Below, in pieces: positions 50,975-59,785 of a stretch of 64,000 nt of DNA. A model generated the notes under the pieces. It saw only the letters and a list, made by a program, of their open reading frames with translations, made no database searches and had not been told where the DNA came from. Source of the DNA: Methylobacterium adhaesivum. GTDB lineage: Bacteria; Pseudomonadota; Alphaproteobacteria; Rhizobiales; Beijerinckiaceae. Numbering within the stretch: position 1 is the stretch's first letter; every line of letters begins with the position of its first letter. The stretch spans positions 1 to 64,000 of the forward strand of contig NZ_BPQD01000020.1 of assembly GCF_022179065.1 (NCBI RefSeq). Direction: 5' to 3'. The translations under genes and the position numbers were made by a program.

Positions 50975-52621
50975 CTACACGCGCCGTGCCTTGTTGAGGA
51001 TCACGCCGATGACACGCCCCTGTGAGGCTTGTAGAAGCCGCACCGCCTCGGCGGCTTCCTCGATCGTCGTGCGACCCGCCTCGATGACCAGCACGATCCC
51101 GTCGAGATGCGGGCTGAGAGCACGGGCATCCGAGCCTGCGGCGAGGGGGGGGAGATCGAGCACGACGTTACGGGTTGCGCACAGGCGCCCGAGCAGTGTC
51201 CGCATCCGCTCGGAACCGAGATTGAGATTGGGATCGGCATCCTGCATCGCCCTCACCGCCGGAATGAAACCGAGGACCGGAGAGAGCGAGAGCGAAACGT
51301 TGTCCGGGGAACCCGGTCCGTCGAGGAGCACCTCGTTCAAACCGGCGGATGCCTGGGGAGTGAGGACGGCGGTCAGCGTCGGATTGTGCAGGTCGGCATC
51401 GACGAGCTCGACGGTATCGCTCGGAACGGACAGGAGATAGGCCAGATTGATCGCCACGGTACTGCGGCCTTCGCCGTGCGCCCAGGACACGATGCCGATC
51501 ACCTGTTTCCGGTTGGGCATCGCCAGCAGGATGCCGGTGCGGATGCTCCTCATGCCGGAGGCGAAAGGCGAATTCGGCTGATCCATCGCCAGATGCGCCA
51601 GGGGCAGGAGACCATTGCGCTTGAGGTCCCGGCCTCGACCCACCCTCGGCAGTACACCGAGGCACTCGACGCCCAGGGTCGCTCTGACCTGGCGTCGGGT
51701 GTTGAGCGTCCGGTCCAATGCATGGCGGACGGCAACGGCTAGGAGACCGGTCACCAAGCCGAACGTGAGGGCGAAAGCGACGATCAGGCCGCTTTTGGGC
51801 GACGACTTACTGAGCGGACGCAGGGCTGCGCCGATGATGCGGGCATCGGCGTCCGAAAACAGCATGTCGGGAATCCGGCCCTCCCGAACCCCTTCGGACG
51901 CGGCGCGCTGCTCGGCATCGATATTGATGATACGTCCGCGCAGATACTCGGTGCCCTGCAGCGCCGCCGCCGCCTTCACGTCGATCTGAGCCTTGATGTA
52001 TTGCACGGCGGTCGCGTTGGCGACGCGCGCGGCCTGCTCCGGACTGGCGGCCTGGTACGAAACTTCGAGGACGTAGGACTGTCCGAGGCGCCGGACGCCC
52101 ACCCGATCGGTGAACGCTTGGAAGGCGCGCGCTCGCGCGTCGCCGACATTCACGGAGACAGGATCGCCAAGTCCGAGGGCCGTCGTCAGCCGCTCGCGGA
52201 TGCCGGGGCCGCTTCCCGCGAGCTCCGGTGCCTCCTGCAAGTTGAGGACATCGAACACGCTCGCCAGGATGCGTTCGGAGCGGATAACCTGGATCTGACT
52301 TTCGGCCTGCGCCACGTCGAGGGATGGCGCCACGACAGTCTGCGATGTCGATGGCGAAGGTCCAAGTGCCTGTCGCGGCTCGAGGATCACCATGGTGGCC
52401 GCCGTGTAGGTGATCGGCGCGACCTTGAGATACCAGCCCGAGAGGGCAAGGCACAGGACGAGCCAGAGGCCCAGGGGCAGGCGCCGACGCCAGACCGCTC
52501 CGGCGACCTCCCCGAGATCGAAGGAGGGCGTCGAGCGAGCGTCCGGCGGGGCAGCGGTCTGTTCGAGCCCGGAAGGAGGCGAAACGGATCGCGGCCAGGT
52601 TCGAGGCGGTTCGATCGTCAC
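50975..52621 (-). CDS. Wzz/Wzc-like EPS chain-length regulator with P-loop (BY-kinase-like) domain
   Basis: The product is 548 residues. A Wzz domain has two transmembrane helices (LPLGLWLVLCLALSGWYLK near 50; SGLIVAFALTFGLVTGLLAV near 275) flanking a periplasmic helix-rich part. A cytoplasmic P-loop domain follows: SWAHGEGRSTVAINLA at about residues 378-393 (Walker A), VELVDADLHNPTL (Walker A') and NVVLDLPPLAAGSDA (Walker B). In tyrosine autokinases Walker A ends GKS/T; here the key Lys is Arg. The usual C-terminal Tyr cluster is absent (it ends GVILNKARRV). It may control chain length without kinase activity. GTG start overlaps the upstream stop. Confidence 0.87.
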   Translation of the reverse strand: MTIEPPRTWPRSVSPPSGLEQTAAPPDARSTPSFDLGEVAGAVWRRRLPLGLWLVLCLALSGWYLKVAPITYTAATMVILEPRQALGPSPSTSQTVVAPSLDVAQAESQIQVIRSERILASVFDVLNLQEAPELAGSGPGIRERLTTALGLGDPVSVNVGDARARAFQAFTDRVGVRRLGQSYVLEVSYQAASPEQAARVANATAVQYIKAQIDVKAAAALQGTEYLRGRIINIDAEQRAASEGVREGRIPDMLFSDADARIIGAALRPLSKSSPKSGLIVAFALTFGLVTGLLAVAVRHALDRTLNTRRQVRATLGVECLGVLPRVGRGRDLKRNGLLPLAHLAMDQPNSPFASGMRSIRTGILLAMPNRKQVIGIVSWAHGEGRSTVAINLAYLLSVPSDTVELVDADLHNPTLTAVLTPQASAGLNEVLLDGPGSPDNVSLSLSPVLGFIPAVRAMQDADPNLNLGSERMRTLLGRLCATRNVVLDLPPLAAGSDARALSPHLDGIVLVIEAGRTTIEEAAEAVRLLQASQGRVIGVILNKARRV

Positions 52622-53604
52622 AGGGTTGCTGCCTTTTCCGGAGTGATCCGGCCGCGCGCGAGATCGAGAAAACCCATCAGGTTGCCGCGAAGCCGCCCCG
52701 CACGGTCGATGAAGGGCTCCGGTCGCAACGCCCGAACGAGGTTGCTCGCGACGTTGCCGAAGATGTGTCGACCCACGAGCCCTGCGCGCATCGTTCCCTT
52801 CCGGTTGAGATAGACCGGGTTGACGACCTGCGAGTAGCCGAGCTGAACGCCCGACGTACGGCCACGCTTGATTCCCATGTGCACGCCAAGGGCGGCGCCG
52901 ACCTTGACGGTGCGGGCCCCGCGTTTCGCGATCGCAGCGCCGAAATCCCGGTCCTCGAGCCAACCGTAGAGGACGAGACGCTCGTCGAAGGTCATCCCCT
53001 CGATCATCGAACGGCGGAAGGCCATGTTGCAGCCATAGGGACTGTAGGGCTCGACCATCCAGGAGGGGTCGCCGGCCGGCGCAGCCTCGACCCGACGGAA
53101 GGCCTCTTCGACGGACAGGCCCGGCCCCTTGATGTCGTCCGCCAGGAGATGTCCCGTCACGGCGCCCACCTCGGGGCGTGCGTCGAACACCGACAGGACC
53201 GCCTCGATCCACCGCGGATGGGGGACGAAGTCGTCGTCGAAGAAGACGACGACGTCGGTGGTGGCGGGGATGACAGAGAGGCCGAGATTGCGTTGTCGGC
53301 ACGACCCCTTGTCGCCGATGACGACCCGGACTTCGTCGCGCCCCACGAGGGTCCCCGCATCGCCCTGCCGAACGCAGGAGACGATGACGGAGTTCGGACG
53401 CACCGTCTGCCGCCCGATGGCTTGATAGGTTTGGGACAGGGTCTCGGGGCGCCCATAGGTGGCGTAGATGAGGCAGGCTTCGAGGGGGCGCTTTTCCTTG
53501 GCTGGGCTGCCGGCGGCATACCCCATGGCATGGGTGTCGTGGTCCGCACCCTTTGCCTGGCCGGCGGTCAAGACCGCGACGGCAGCATTCGCGGAACTTG
53601 CCAT
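52618..53604 (-). CDS. glycosyltransferase family 2
   Basis: The product is 328 residues. ACLIYATYGRPETLSQTYQA, DKGSCRQRNLGLSV and VVVFFDDDFVPHPRWIEAVL (DDD metal/nucleotide site) define the GT-A domain; YGWLEDRDFGAAIAKRGART is the ED acceptor motif. The order and motifs fit an inverting EPS glycosyltransferase. It lies between a GT4 gene (1 base away) and the Wzz/Wzc-like gene, which it overlaps by 4 bases. Confidence 0.92.
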   Translation of the reverse strand: MASSANAAVAVLTAGQAKGADHDTHAMGYAAGSPAKEKRPLEACLIYATYGRPETLSQTYQAIGRQTVRPNSVIVSCVRQGDAGTLVGRDEVRVVIGDKGSCRQRNLGLSVIPATTDVVVFFDDDFVPHPRWIEAVLSVFDARPEVGAVTGHLLADDIKGPGLSVEEAFRRVEAAPAGDPSWMVEPYSPYGCNMAFRRSMIEGMTFDERLVLYGWLEDRDFGAAIAKRGARTVKVGAALGVHMGIKRGRTSGVQLGYSQVVNPVYLNRKGTMRAGLVGRHIFGNVASNLVRALRPEPFIDRAGRLRGNLMGFLDLARGRITPEKAATL

Positions 53605-53605
53605 G

Positions 53606-54826
53606 TCAATCTCTCCATTCTCCGGCGGCCGTACGGGTGCGCCCCTGCGCGACGGGGGCGAGGGGCGGCCGCCTCACGATCGGCCGCAAGCATTCGGCGT
53701 AGACCGCCAGGGTCTCGCGGACGACACGATCGATACCGAGGTGCTCGATGTTGTACTGGCTCCTGCGCCGCCACAGGGCGAGTTCGCTCGGGTCCTTAAT
53801 CAGCGAGAGAAGCGCGTGCCCCAGCCGCGCGGGATCGCTCGGTGGCACCAGGATGCCAGCGCGGCCGTTCTCGAGCAGCTCCGGGATCCCATCCACCGCC
53901 GTGGCGACGACGGCGCAGCCCGCCGCGCGGGCTTCCGAGAGAACGAGGGGAGCCGGATCGGCAAGCGACGGGAGAACGAAGACATCGGCGGCCGCGAGAA
54001 AGGGTCGGGGATCCGACTGACCGCCGGCGAACGTCACCGCCGACGCGCAGGTCATACGGGCGGCCTGCTCCCTGTAGGCGGCTTCGTAGGGTCCTTCCCC
54101 CACGAGGGTGAGGCGACTGCGGGAATCGACGGCATGAACGCGTTCGAACGCGACGAGGAGATCCGTGACGCCCTTGCGCGGATGGAGACCGCCGATGAAC
54201 AGGAGTCTCGGGCCCGTCGAGCCGGGGATGTCTGCGGTCCGGCCCGTGGACGTCTCCACCGCCGGGGGGATCGGCGTAGCGCGGGGAGCGGCGGACGGCT
54301 GGCCCGGCTCCAGGTCCACGCGCGGGGAACCGATGGTTCCGTTGAGGACGACGCGCAGGCGCCGGACGGAGATTCCGCGTTGGGCCATGGACCGGCCGAC
54401 GGCCGCGCTGACGGCGATCACGCGCCGCCCGACTCCCATCGCGATGGCGCTGCGCTCGAAGGCGTTGTGTACCGTGGTGACGAGGGACACGCCCCTCAGG
54501 AGACAGCCCGGCCACGCCAGAAGGGCACTCGTCATCATGTGGGCGTGAACGATGTCGGCGGAGCGAATGTGCCGATCGAGGGCGAAGGCGGCGCGCAGGA
54601 TGGTGAGAGGGCGGCGCCTCTGATCGACGCGGACCACGTCGATACGATGCGCGCGGAGGAGATCGTCGAAGCTTCCACCGCCGCTGCACAGGGTCACGGA
54701 ATGGCCGAGCCGGGCCTGGGCACAGGCCAGATCGATGGCGGCATGGACATTGCCGTTGAGCCGCTGGGTGTGGTTCAGGACGTGCAGGATCCGCATCCGC
54801 TCCGGCACCGAAAGATCGCCCGCCAT
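53606..54826 (-). CDS. glycosyltransferase family 4
   Basis: The product is 406 residues with a GT-B fold. RILHVLNHTQRLNGNVHAAI and ADIVHAHMMTSALLAWPGCL lie in the N-terminal acceptor domain. LLFIGGLHPRKGVTDLLVAF and VFVLPSLADPAPLVLSEARA, with GIPELLENGRAGILVPPSD, are in the nucleotide-sugar domain. The usual E(X7)E is modified: DPAPLVLSEARA keeps the second Glu but has Asp in the first position. The start overlaps the stop of the next upstream GT4 gene. Confidence 0.92.
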   Translation of the reverse strand: MAGDLSVPERMRILHVLNHTQRLNGNVHAAIDLACAQARLGHSVTLCSGGGSFDDLLRAHRIDVVRVDQRRRPLTILRAAFALDRHIRSADIVHAHMMTSALLAWPGCLLRGVSLVTTVHNAFERSAIAMGVGRRVIAVSAAVGRSMAQRGISVRRLRVVLNGTIGSPRVDLEPGQPSAAPRATPIPPAVETSTGRTADIPGSTGPRLLFIGGLHPRKGVTDLLVAFERVHAVDSRSRLTLVGEGPYEAAYREQAARMTCASAVTFAGGQSDPRPFLAAADVFVLPSLADPAPLVLSEARAAGCAVVATAVDGIPELLENGRAGILVPPSDPARLGHALLSLIKDPSELALWRRRSQYNIEHLGIDRVVRETLAVYAECLRPIVRRPPLAPVAQGRTRTAAGEWRD

Positions 54827-55902
54827 CAGGACAAGTCCCCGCAGAGATCGGCGTAGCCGGCGGCTGTCTCGTCCCAGGAATACCGGGCGGCCTGGATCCG
54901 GCCCCGCCCACGGAGGTCTTCGCGCAGGGCGGACGAGCCCGCGAGGGCGGTGAGGTGCCGGAGCCAGGCGCCAGGATCCTCAGGAGACGCCATCAGCGCA
55001 GCCTCGCCGCAAATCTCCGGCAGGCTGCTGCGGTCAGAGGAAACGACCGGGCATCCGAGCGCCATCGCCTCAAGAACCGGGAGGCCGAACCCTTCCGTCA
55101 AGGAGGGAAAGGCCAAGCAAAGCGCCCGCGCGAACAGCAGGGCGAGGTCGTCGTCCGAGACCCGTCCGAGCATCCGGATGTTAGCCGCCCGAACAGTCTC
55201 GGTCCCCGTGAAGATGCTGCCATCGCCCCCCGCGACGAGAAGATCGACTCCGATGGCATCGAGATGCTCGGCGAGGCCGAAGACCAGACCGATGTTCTTG
55301 TGCCGGGCCTGACTTCCGAGGACGAGGACGAAGGGCCGTGTCTGCGGTGTCTCACGAAAGACCTGGGCGGCGGCCGCGTCCCACCGAAGGGCGTGCTCGT
55401 GTCCGTTCGGCAGGATCTCCACGTCGCGCAAAGCAACGGGTAAGTGTTGCGCCAGTTGCCGCGCGGCATCGTGCGAGACGGTCGCGATCCGAACCGCCCG
55501 CCGGACGATGATGGGTTGCAGAGTGCGGTACAGAGCGCGAAAGCACCAGCTATAGCTCCTCGGCATCCTGAACACGTTGGCGTCGTGGATGCAGACCACC
55601 TGAGAGGTGCCGAGAACGGGAGCCGTGTTGCACAAGTTGAGCAGGGGACCACGCCAAGCCATCGGCAGCATCGTCTGCTCCCATGCATGACCACCGAGGG
55701 CCGAGGTCGAACGGATCTCGATGGCCCGCAACCGCGGTATGGAACAGGGCCTCGGCGGTGCGATGAGGGTGCAGCGTCGACGCGAGGCCGCAAGATTTCG
55801 GTCCAGAGCGCCCACAACCTCGTGAGCATAACGTTGGACACCGGTCAGAGCCTGGGAGAGGAAGCGCCCGTTGATGGCGTAACCGCTGGGACTTCCTCTC
55901 AT
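54826..55902 (-). CDS. glycosyltransferase family 4 (mannosyltransferase-like)
   Basis: The product is 358 residues. YAINGRFLSQALTGVQRYAH opens the GT-B fold. VSHDAARQLAQHLPVALRDV with ILPNGHEHALRW, VLVLGSQARHKNIGLVFGLA and FPSLTEGFGLPVLEAMALGC (intact E(X7)E) are classical for WbaZ/MtfB-like GT4 mannosyltransferases. The ATG at 55902 is the natural start; upstream in-frame sequence overlaps the end of the initiating transferase gene and is not conserved-looking. Confidence 0.92.
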   Translation of the reverse strand: MRGSPSGYAINGRFLSQALTGVQRYAHEVVGALDRNLAASRRRCTLIAPPRPCSIPRLRAIEIRSTSALGGHAWEQTMLPMAWRGPLLNLCNTAPVLGTSQVVCIHDANVFRMPRSYSWCFRALYRTLQPIIVRRAVRIATVSHDAARQLAQHLPVALRDVEILPNGHEHALRWDAAAAQVFRETPQTRPFVLVLGSQARHKNIGLVFGLAEHLDAIGVDLLVAGGDGSIFTGTETVRAANIRMLGRVSDDDLALLFARALCLAFPSLTEGFGLPVLEAMALGCPVVSSDRSSLPEICGEAALMASPEDPGAWLRHLTALAGSSALREDLRGRGRIQAARYSWDETAAGYADLCGDLS

Positions 55903-55939
55903 GACAGGGTCTCGGCGGCCCAAGCCCGTCGACGGCCGC

Positions 55940-56632
55940 TCAATAGCTGCCTCTAGCGGCCAGAACCGCCGGCAACGTCCGCAGAAGGATGGTGAGGTCG
56001 CCCCGGAAACTGCGCGTCGCGACATACTCGCAGTCGAGGGCGACCCTCTGAGCGTACGAGGTGTCGTTCCGACCACTGATCTGCCAGACGCCGGTCATGC
56101 CGGGACGGACCTGTTCGTAGAAGCTCATGGAACTGCCGTAGTGCCGGACTTCGGCCGATACGATGGGGCGCGGTCCGACGAGGCTCATCTCACCGCGCAG
56201 GACATTGATGAGTTGCGGAAGTTCATCCAGGCTGCTCTTGCGCAAAACCTGCCCGAACGCCGTCACACGCGGATCGACCTTTAGCTTACGGGTCGCTTCC
56301 CACTCGGCCCGTGCTTCAGCATTGGCGGCGAGGTGCTCCTGAAGCTTCGCATCGGCATTGATCACCATCGTGCGAAACTTCAGACATGGAAAGAGCTGCC
56401 CCCGACGTCCCACACGTTGATGTCGAATGAGGAACGGGCGTCCCTGGACAAGAAGGGCCGCGAGAATGATCGCCAACAGGGGAAGGAATGCAAGGATGAT
56501 CGCCGTCGCCAAGGTGATGTCGAAACCGCGCTTCAGACGATCCTGAGTATCCTGGCGATACCGTTCCGCTGTTACGCCAGTCACGCGACGCGTCATCGTA
56601 ACAAATGACTGCGGGCTCGGATTGCTGATCAT
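55940..56632 (-). CDS. exoY: undecaprenyl-phosphate sugar-1-phosphate transferase (ExoY/WcaJ type), initiating enzyme
   Basis: The product is 230 residues, the short ExoY-type form with a single membrane segment ([20 protein letters not shown]). Conserved blocks are [20 protein letters not shown] (KFRTM), [32 protein letters not shown], and [13 protein letters not shown] with a late [10 protein letters not shown]. It transfers hexose-1-phosphate to undecaprenyl phosphate, the first step of repeat-unit assembly. An AGGGGG site precedes the ATG at 56632. It heads the minus-strand operon of two GT4, one GT2, the Wzz/Wzc-like and the hydrolase genes. Confidence 0.95.
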   Translation of the reverse strand: MISNPSPQSFVTMTRRVTGVTAERYRQDTQDRLKRGFDITLATAIILAFLPLLAIILAALLVQGRPFLIRHQRVGRRGQLFPCLKFRTMVINADAKLQEHLAANAEARAEWEATRKLKVDPRVTAFGQVLRKSSLDELPQLINVLRGEMSLVGPRPIVSAEVRHYGSSMSFYEQVRPGMTGVWQISGRNDTSYAQRVALDCEYVATRSFRGDLTILLRTLPAVLAARGSY

Positions 56633-56826
56633 GACGAGATCCCCCTCTCCGGGCCAAGCTAAGCGGATGCTCACTGCACTGCGGTATGGGATCGTTAACC
56701 AATCATTAACGCAAATAAAAGACGGTTTTCCAGATTATTTTAGAAATTAATATCGACTAATTTGCACACCACGGTGTTCATATGGCGACCGATAGCACTC
56801 GCAGCTGGCAGGGCTAGGACAGACGC
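56633..56826. promoter_or_regulatory. divergent promoter region between the initiating transferase and a GT4 gene
   Basis: This 194-base gap is AT-rich in its middle (about 56700-56770, with aatcattaacgcaaataaaa and attattttagaaattaatat). The flanking genes diverge, so promoters in both directions are expected. No clear operator palindrome is visible. Confidence 0.45.
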
Positions 56827-58161
56827 ATGTCGCAGGCGCCTAACATAGGACGTTCGCGCGATGCCCTGGACCAATCAATTGACGATCGATGCCGCTCAAC
56901 TCACAGAAGCGTGATTAAAGGTCAGGAAATGACGGCCTATTTCGACTCGTCTCACTCTCATGACCAAGCCGACTCCGCCTGCCGATCCACCTCCGGCACG
57001 TCGAATCCGGGTCGCGGTGGATCCATCATTTCGCAGTCGCGAGGTCAGAAGGAGCCACGCGTCGCGATCGTCCATTACTGGCTGGTCGGGATGCGGGGCG
57101 GAGAAAAGGTCGTGGAAGCCCTTTGCCAACTTTATCCCCAGGCGGACATCTTCACCCATGTCTACGTCCCAGGCGCGATGTCGCCGACGATCCGTGCTCA
57201 TCGTGTCACGACGTCGTTCATCGGATCACTGCCGCGAGCGGCACGCGCCTACAAATCGTATCTGCCGCTGATGCCGATGGCTTTGGAACAACTTGATCTG
57301 CGTGGTTACGATCTCGTGATCAGCAGTGAATCGGGTCCGGCCAAGGGGGTGATTCCGCCAGCGGGGGCTCTACACATCTGCTATTGTCACTCCCCGATGC
57401 GGTACGTGTGGAACATGTTCCATGATTACCGTGAGCGTAGCGGGCCGCTGACACGCTGGCTCATGCCGCCCCTGTCGCACTACATCCGGACATGGGACGC
57501 GGTTTCGGCCAATCGCGTTCACGACTTCGTGGCGAATTCGCGCACCGTCGCCCAGCGCCTACGCAGTTATTATCGGCGCGACGCGACGGTGATCCATCCC
57601 CCCGTCGATACGGCCGCCTTCGCTCCCGTGCCGCCCGAAGAGCTGGGCGATTATCACCTCATGGTCGGTGAACTGGTCCGCTACAAGCGCCCGGAACTCG
57701 CTGTTGAAGCTTTCAATCGTGCCGGTCTCAAGCTCATCGTCATTGGCGGCGGAGAGATGCTCGATGAGCTTCGTGCGCTCGCGGGTCCGACCGTCCAGAT
57801 ACTCGGCTCGCAACCTTTCGCTGCGCTCCAGCATCACTATGCCCGGGCAAAAGCCTTGATTTTCCCCGGCGAGGAAGACTTCGGCATCGTTCCGCTAGAG
57901 GCAATGGCAAGCGGTCGCCCGGTCGTCGCTTTCGGCCGAGGCGGCGCAACCGAAACCGTGATCGACGGCGTCACCGGGACGTTCTTCATGGAGCAGACCG
58001 TCGATGCCCTTCTCGAGGCCGTGGATCGCTGCAGCCGGCTTTCTTTCTCATCCGAGATCGCCGTTTCGCATGCGCGACAATACGGGATTGACCGCTTCAT
58101 CAGCGAAATGCGTGACTTCATCGCCCAATCATTTGAGCACCACAATCAATATATCGAATGA
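56827..58161 (+). CDS. glycosyltransferase family 4 (mannosyltransferase-like)
   Basis: The product is 444 residues. After a polar, unconserved N-terminus of about 75 residues, the GT-B fold begins with PRVAIVHYWLVGMRGGEKVV. YCHSPMRYVWNMFHDY, VHDFVANSRTVAQRLRSYYR and FPGEEDFGIVPLEAMASGRP (E(X7)E) match GT4 proteins common in EPS clusters. AGGA lies 7 bases before the ATG at 56827; an ATG at 56929 (MTAYFDSS) also has a fair ribosome site and could be the true start. It is followed by the TetR gene on the same strand. Confidence 0.92.
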   Translation: MSQAPNIGRSRDALDQSIDDRCRSTHRSVIKGQEMTAYFDSSHSHDQADSACRSTSGTSNPGRGGSIISQSRGQKEPRVAIVHYWLVGMRGGEKVVEALCQLYPQADIFTHVYVPGAMSPTIRAHRVTTSFIGSLPRAARAYKSYLPLMPMALEQLDLRGYDLVISSESGPAKGVIPPAGALHICYCHSPMRYVWNMFHDYRERSGPLTRWLMPPLSHYIRTWDAVSANRVHDFVANSRTVAQRLRSYYRRDATVIHPPVDTAAFAPVPPEELGDYHLMVGELVRYKRPELAVEAFNRAGLKLIVIGGGEMLDELRALAGPTVQILGSQPFAALQHHYARAKALIFPGEEDFGIVPLEAMASGRPVVAFGRGGATETVIDGVTGTFFMEQTVDALLEAVDRCSRLSFSSEIAVSHARQYGIDRFISEMRDFIAQSFEHHNQYIE

Positions 58162-58227
58162 ACATCGACCATTCTAATTCGCATTTAGCATATTCGAAAG
58201 TCCGTCAAGTCAAACAAAGGCAACTTG

Positions 58228-58929
58228 ATGACCAGTGCGTCTCATGATTTGAATCGCCTCCGTGGACGCCCGAGGCAGAGCGAGCGTGAAGTCGGGCGGG
58301 ACAAGTTGATCGAGCAGTCGCGGAAGATCATGAATCTGCGTCCGAGGATGGACATTCAGCGCCGCGAGATCGCTGAGATCGTGGGCGTCACGCCGGCCTT
58401 GATCAACTATTACTTTCCGGACAAGTGGACCCTACTCGAAGCGGCAGCGTATCCGTTCGTCACAGAACTCGTGACCAATATCACATCAACATTAAACTCA
58501 CCATCAACAGATACAATAAAATTTCAGGAAATCGTTTCAATTTATCTCGCCTTTCATGAGAAAAGCGGGTTTGCATTGTATTATTATATCATATCATCCA
58601 AAAGGCTTAGAAAAAGGGAGAATCTGAGCGCTATACAATCTTGTAGAAACGAAGTCTATGGTTTGATCAAGCAGATCATCCCGATCAATGCCCCCCCGGA
58701 ACAGACTGTCGAAACTGTCCACGCGATGTTGTGGAGTGTCTGTGAATGCCTCGGACGTCTCCCCCCGCGACAGCGTGGCCCGGATCTCGTGGACGATACG
58801 GTGTCCGCGAATGTCCGGGCCTATCGCCCGCTTGTCTTGGACCTCTTCTCACATGGCGTTCTGAACCTCTCGAGCTATCCGCGATTTTCGGCGAGGCGAA
58901 GCCCCGCGAGAGCAGCATCGATTGCCTGA
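58228..58929 (+). CDS. TetR-family transcriptional regulator
   Basis: The product is 233 residues. The N-terminal TetR helix-turn-helix is clear: DKLIEQSRKIMNLRPRMDIQ, RREIAEIVGVTPALINYYFP and DKWTLLEAAAYPF. The ligand domain is helical with no recognised family. The stretch coding residues 85-140 or so (about 58480-58650) is much AT-richer than the HTH part. The ATG at 58228 follows AAAGG; a TTG one codon earlier is less likely. It probably controls EPS genes around it. Confidence 0.88.
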   Translation: MTSASHDLNRLRGRPRQSEREVGRDKLIEQSRKIMNLRPRMDIQRREIAEIVGVTPALINYYFPDKWTLLEAAAYPFVTELVTNITSTLNSPSTDTIKFQEIVSIYLAFHEKSGFALYYYIISSKRLRKRENLSAIQSCRNEVYGLIKQIIPINAPPEQTVETVHAMLWSVCECLGRLPPRQRGPDLVDDTVSANVRAYRPLVLDLFSHGVLNLSSYPRFSARRSPARAASIA

Positions 58930-59179
58930 ATGATGTCTGGCATTTCGAACGCCGCGGGGTGTCCCGTCGGAGAATTCTCAGCCCTGAGCTCACCCATCTG
59001 TTCAATCGGACGAATCTCTGACAGAATCGGCGGCGACGCAGCAAGACGATATCGTTTCGTTCACGAAGAAGGTGCCAGTCTCGCAGACCGGTTGCACGTC
59101 GATCGGGTGGATGTCGCATCGTGCGAACGTGCAGAGACCATCGTCCTAATCGGGACCATGGAGCGGGCTGGAGCGCCTC

Positions 59180-59485
59180 ATGACCCAGATTTGCGCTGGT
59201 GCATTCTGCGTCGGCTTCCTAATCGCCTTCGTCATTTCCTTTCTCCCGTTCGCCGCCAGCTTGACGGTCTCCGTCGTCATCGGCGCAGGACTTTCGCTCG
59301 CGTCCGGTCGTTCGATGGGCGAGACCGTGATGGCGGCGTCGAGCATCTGGTTTGCTTGCCAAATCGGCTACGGGCTCGGCCTGATTGCGGCCGCCTTCTG
59401 TGAGCCGGTTTGGCGCACCCATCGACGCTGGTGGCCGCCGAATCGTGCCGAGGCGGTCAAACGTCTACGCTCCGGGCGCAAGTAA
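59180..59485 (+). CDS. small membrane protein of unknown function (101 aa)
   Basis: The product is 101 residues with about three hydrophobic segments (GAFCVGFLIAFVISFLPFAA; LTVSVVIGAGLSLASG; IWFACQIGYGLGLIAAAF) and a basic C-terminal tail (RTHRRWWPPNRAEAVKRLRS). GGAG lies 6 bases before the ATG. This size and pattern is common among orphan inner-membrane proteins beside EPS genes. It precedes the candidate polymerase gene on the same strand and may assist it. No family is recognised. Confidence 0.7.
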   Translation: MTQICAGAFCVGFLIAFVISFLPFAASLTVSVVIGAGLSLASGRSMGETVMAASSIWFACQIGYGLGLIAAAFCEPVWRTHRRWWPPNRAEAVKRLRSGRK

Positions 59486-59785
59486 GCGTCGCTTTCCTTC
59501 GTGGCCCGCCCCTGGCCCGCTCTTGCGAATGCATTTCGCAACGAGGCATTCCGCGGAAGAGGTCGACCGATCCAGCTTCTCGAAGTCCTCGACGCCGAGA
59601 TGGATCCCGGATTGGCGCAAGACGGTCGGCCAAGACAGAGATTCATATTCGTTTCTCAACGCAGGGTGTTCGCGAGCCATTCCGGGGGCACGGTTCCCCA
59701 TGCGCGGATTACGAATTGCGATGAATCTTCGACGCTTCCGTCATAAGCGCGCGACAGCCCAAACTCGAAGGGAAAGCCGTATCGG
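59486..59785. other. no gene recognised
   Basis: 300 bases between the small membrane protein and the polymerase-like gene. One minus-strand stretch (WLANTLRNEYESLSWPTVLR region near 59.6 kb) looks somewhat protein-like but has no recognised family or ribosome site. It may be a relic. Confidence 0.4.
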
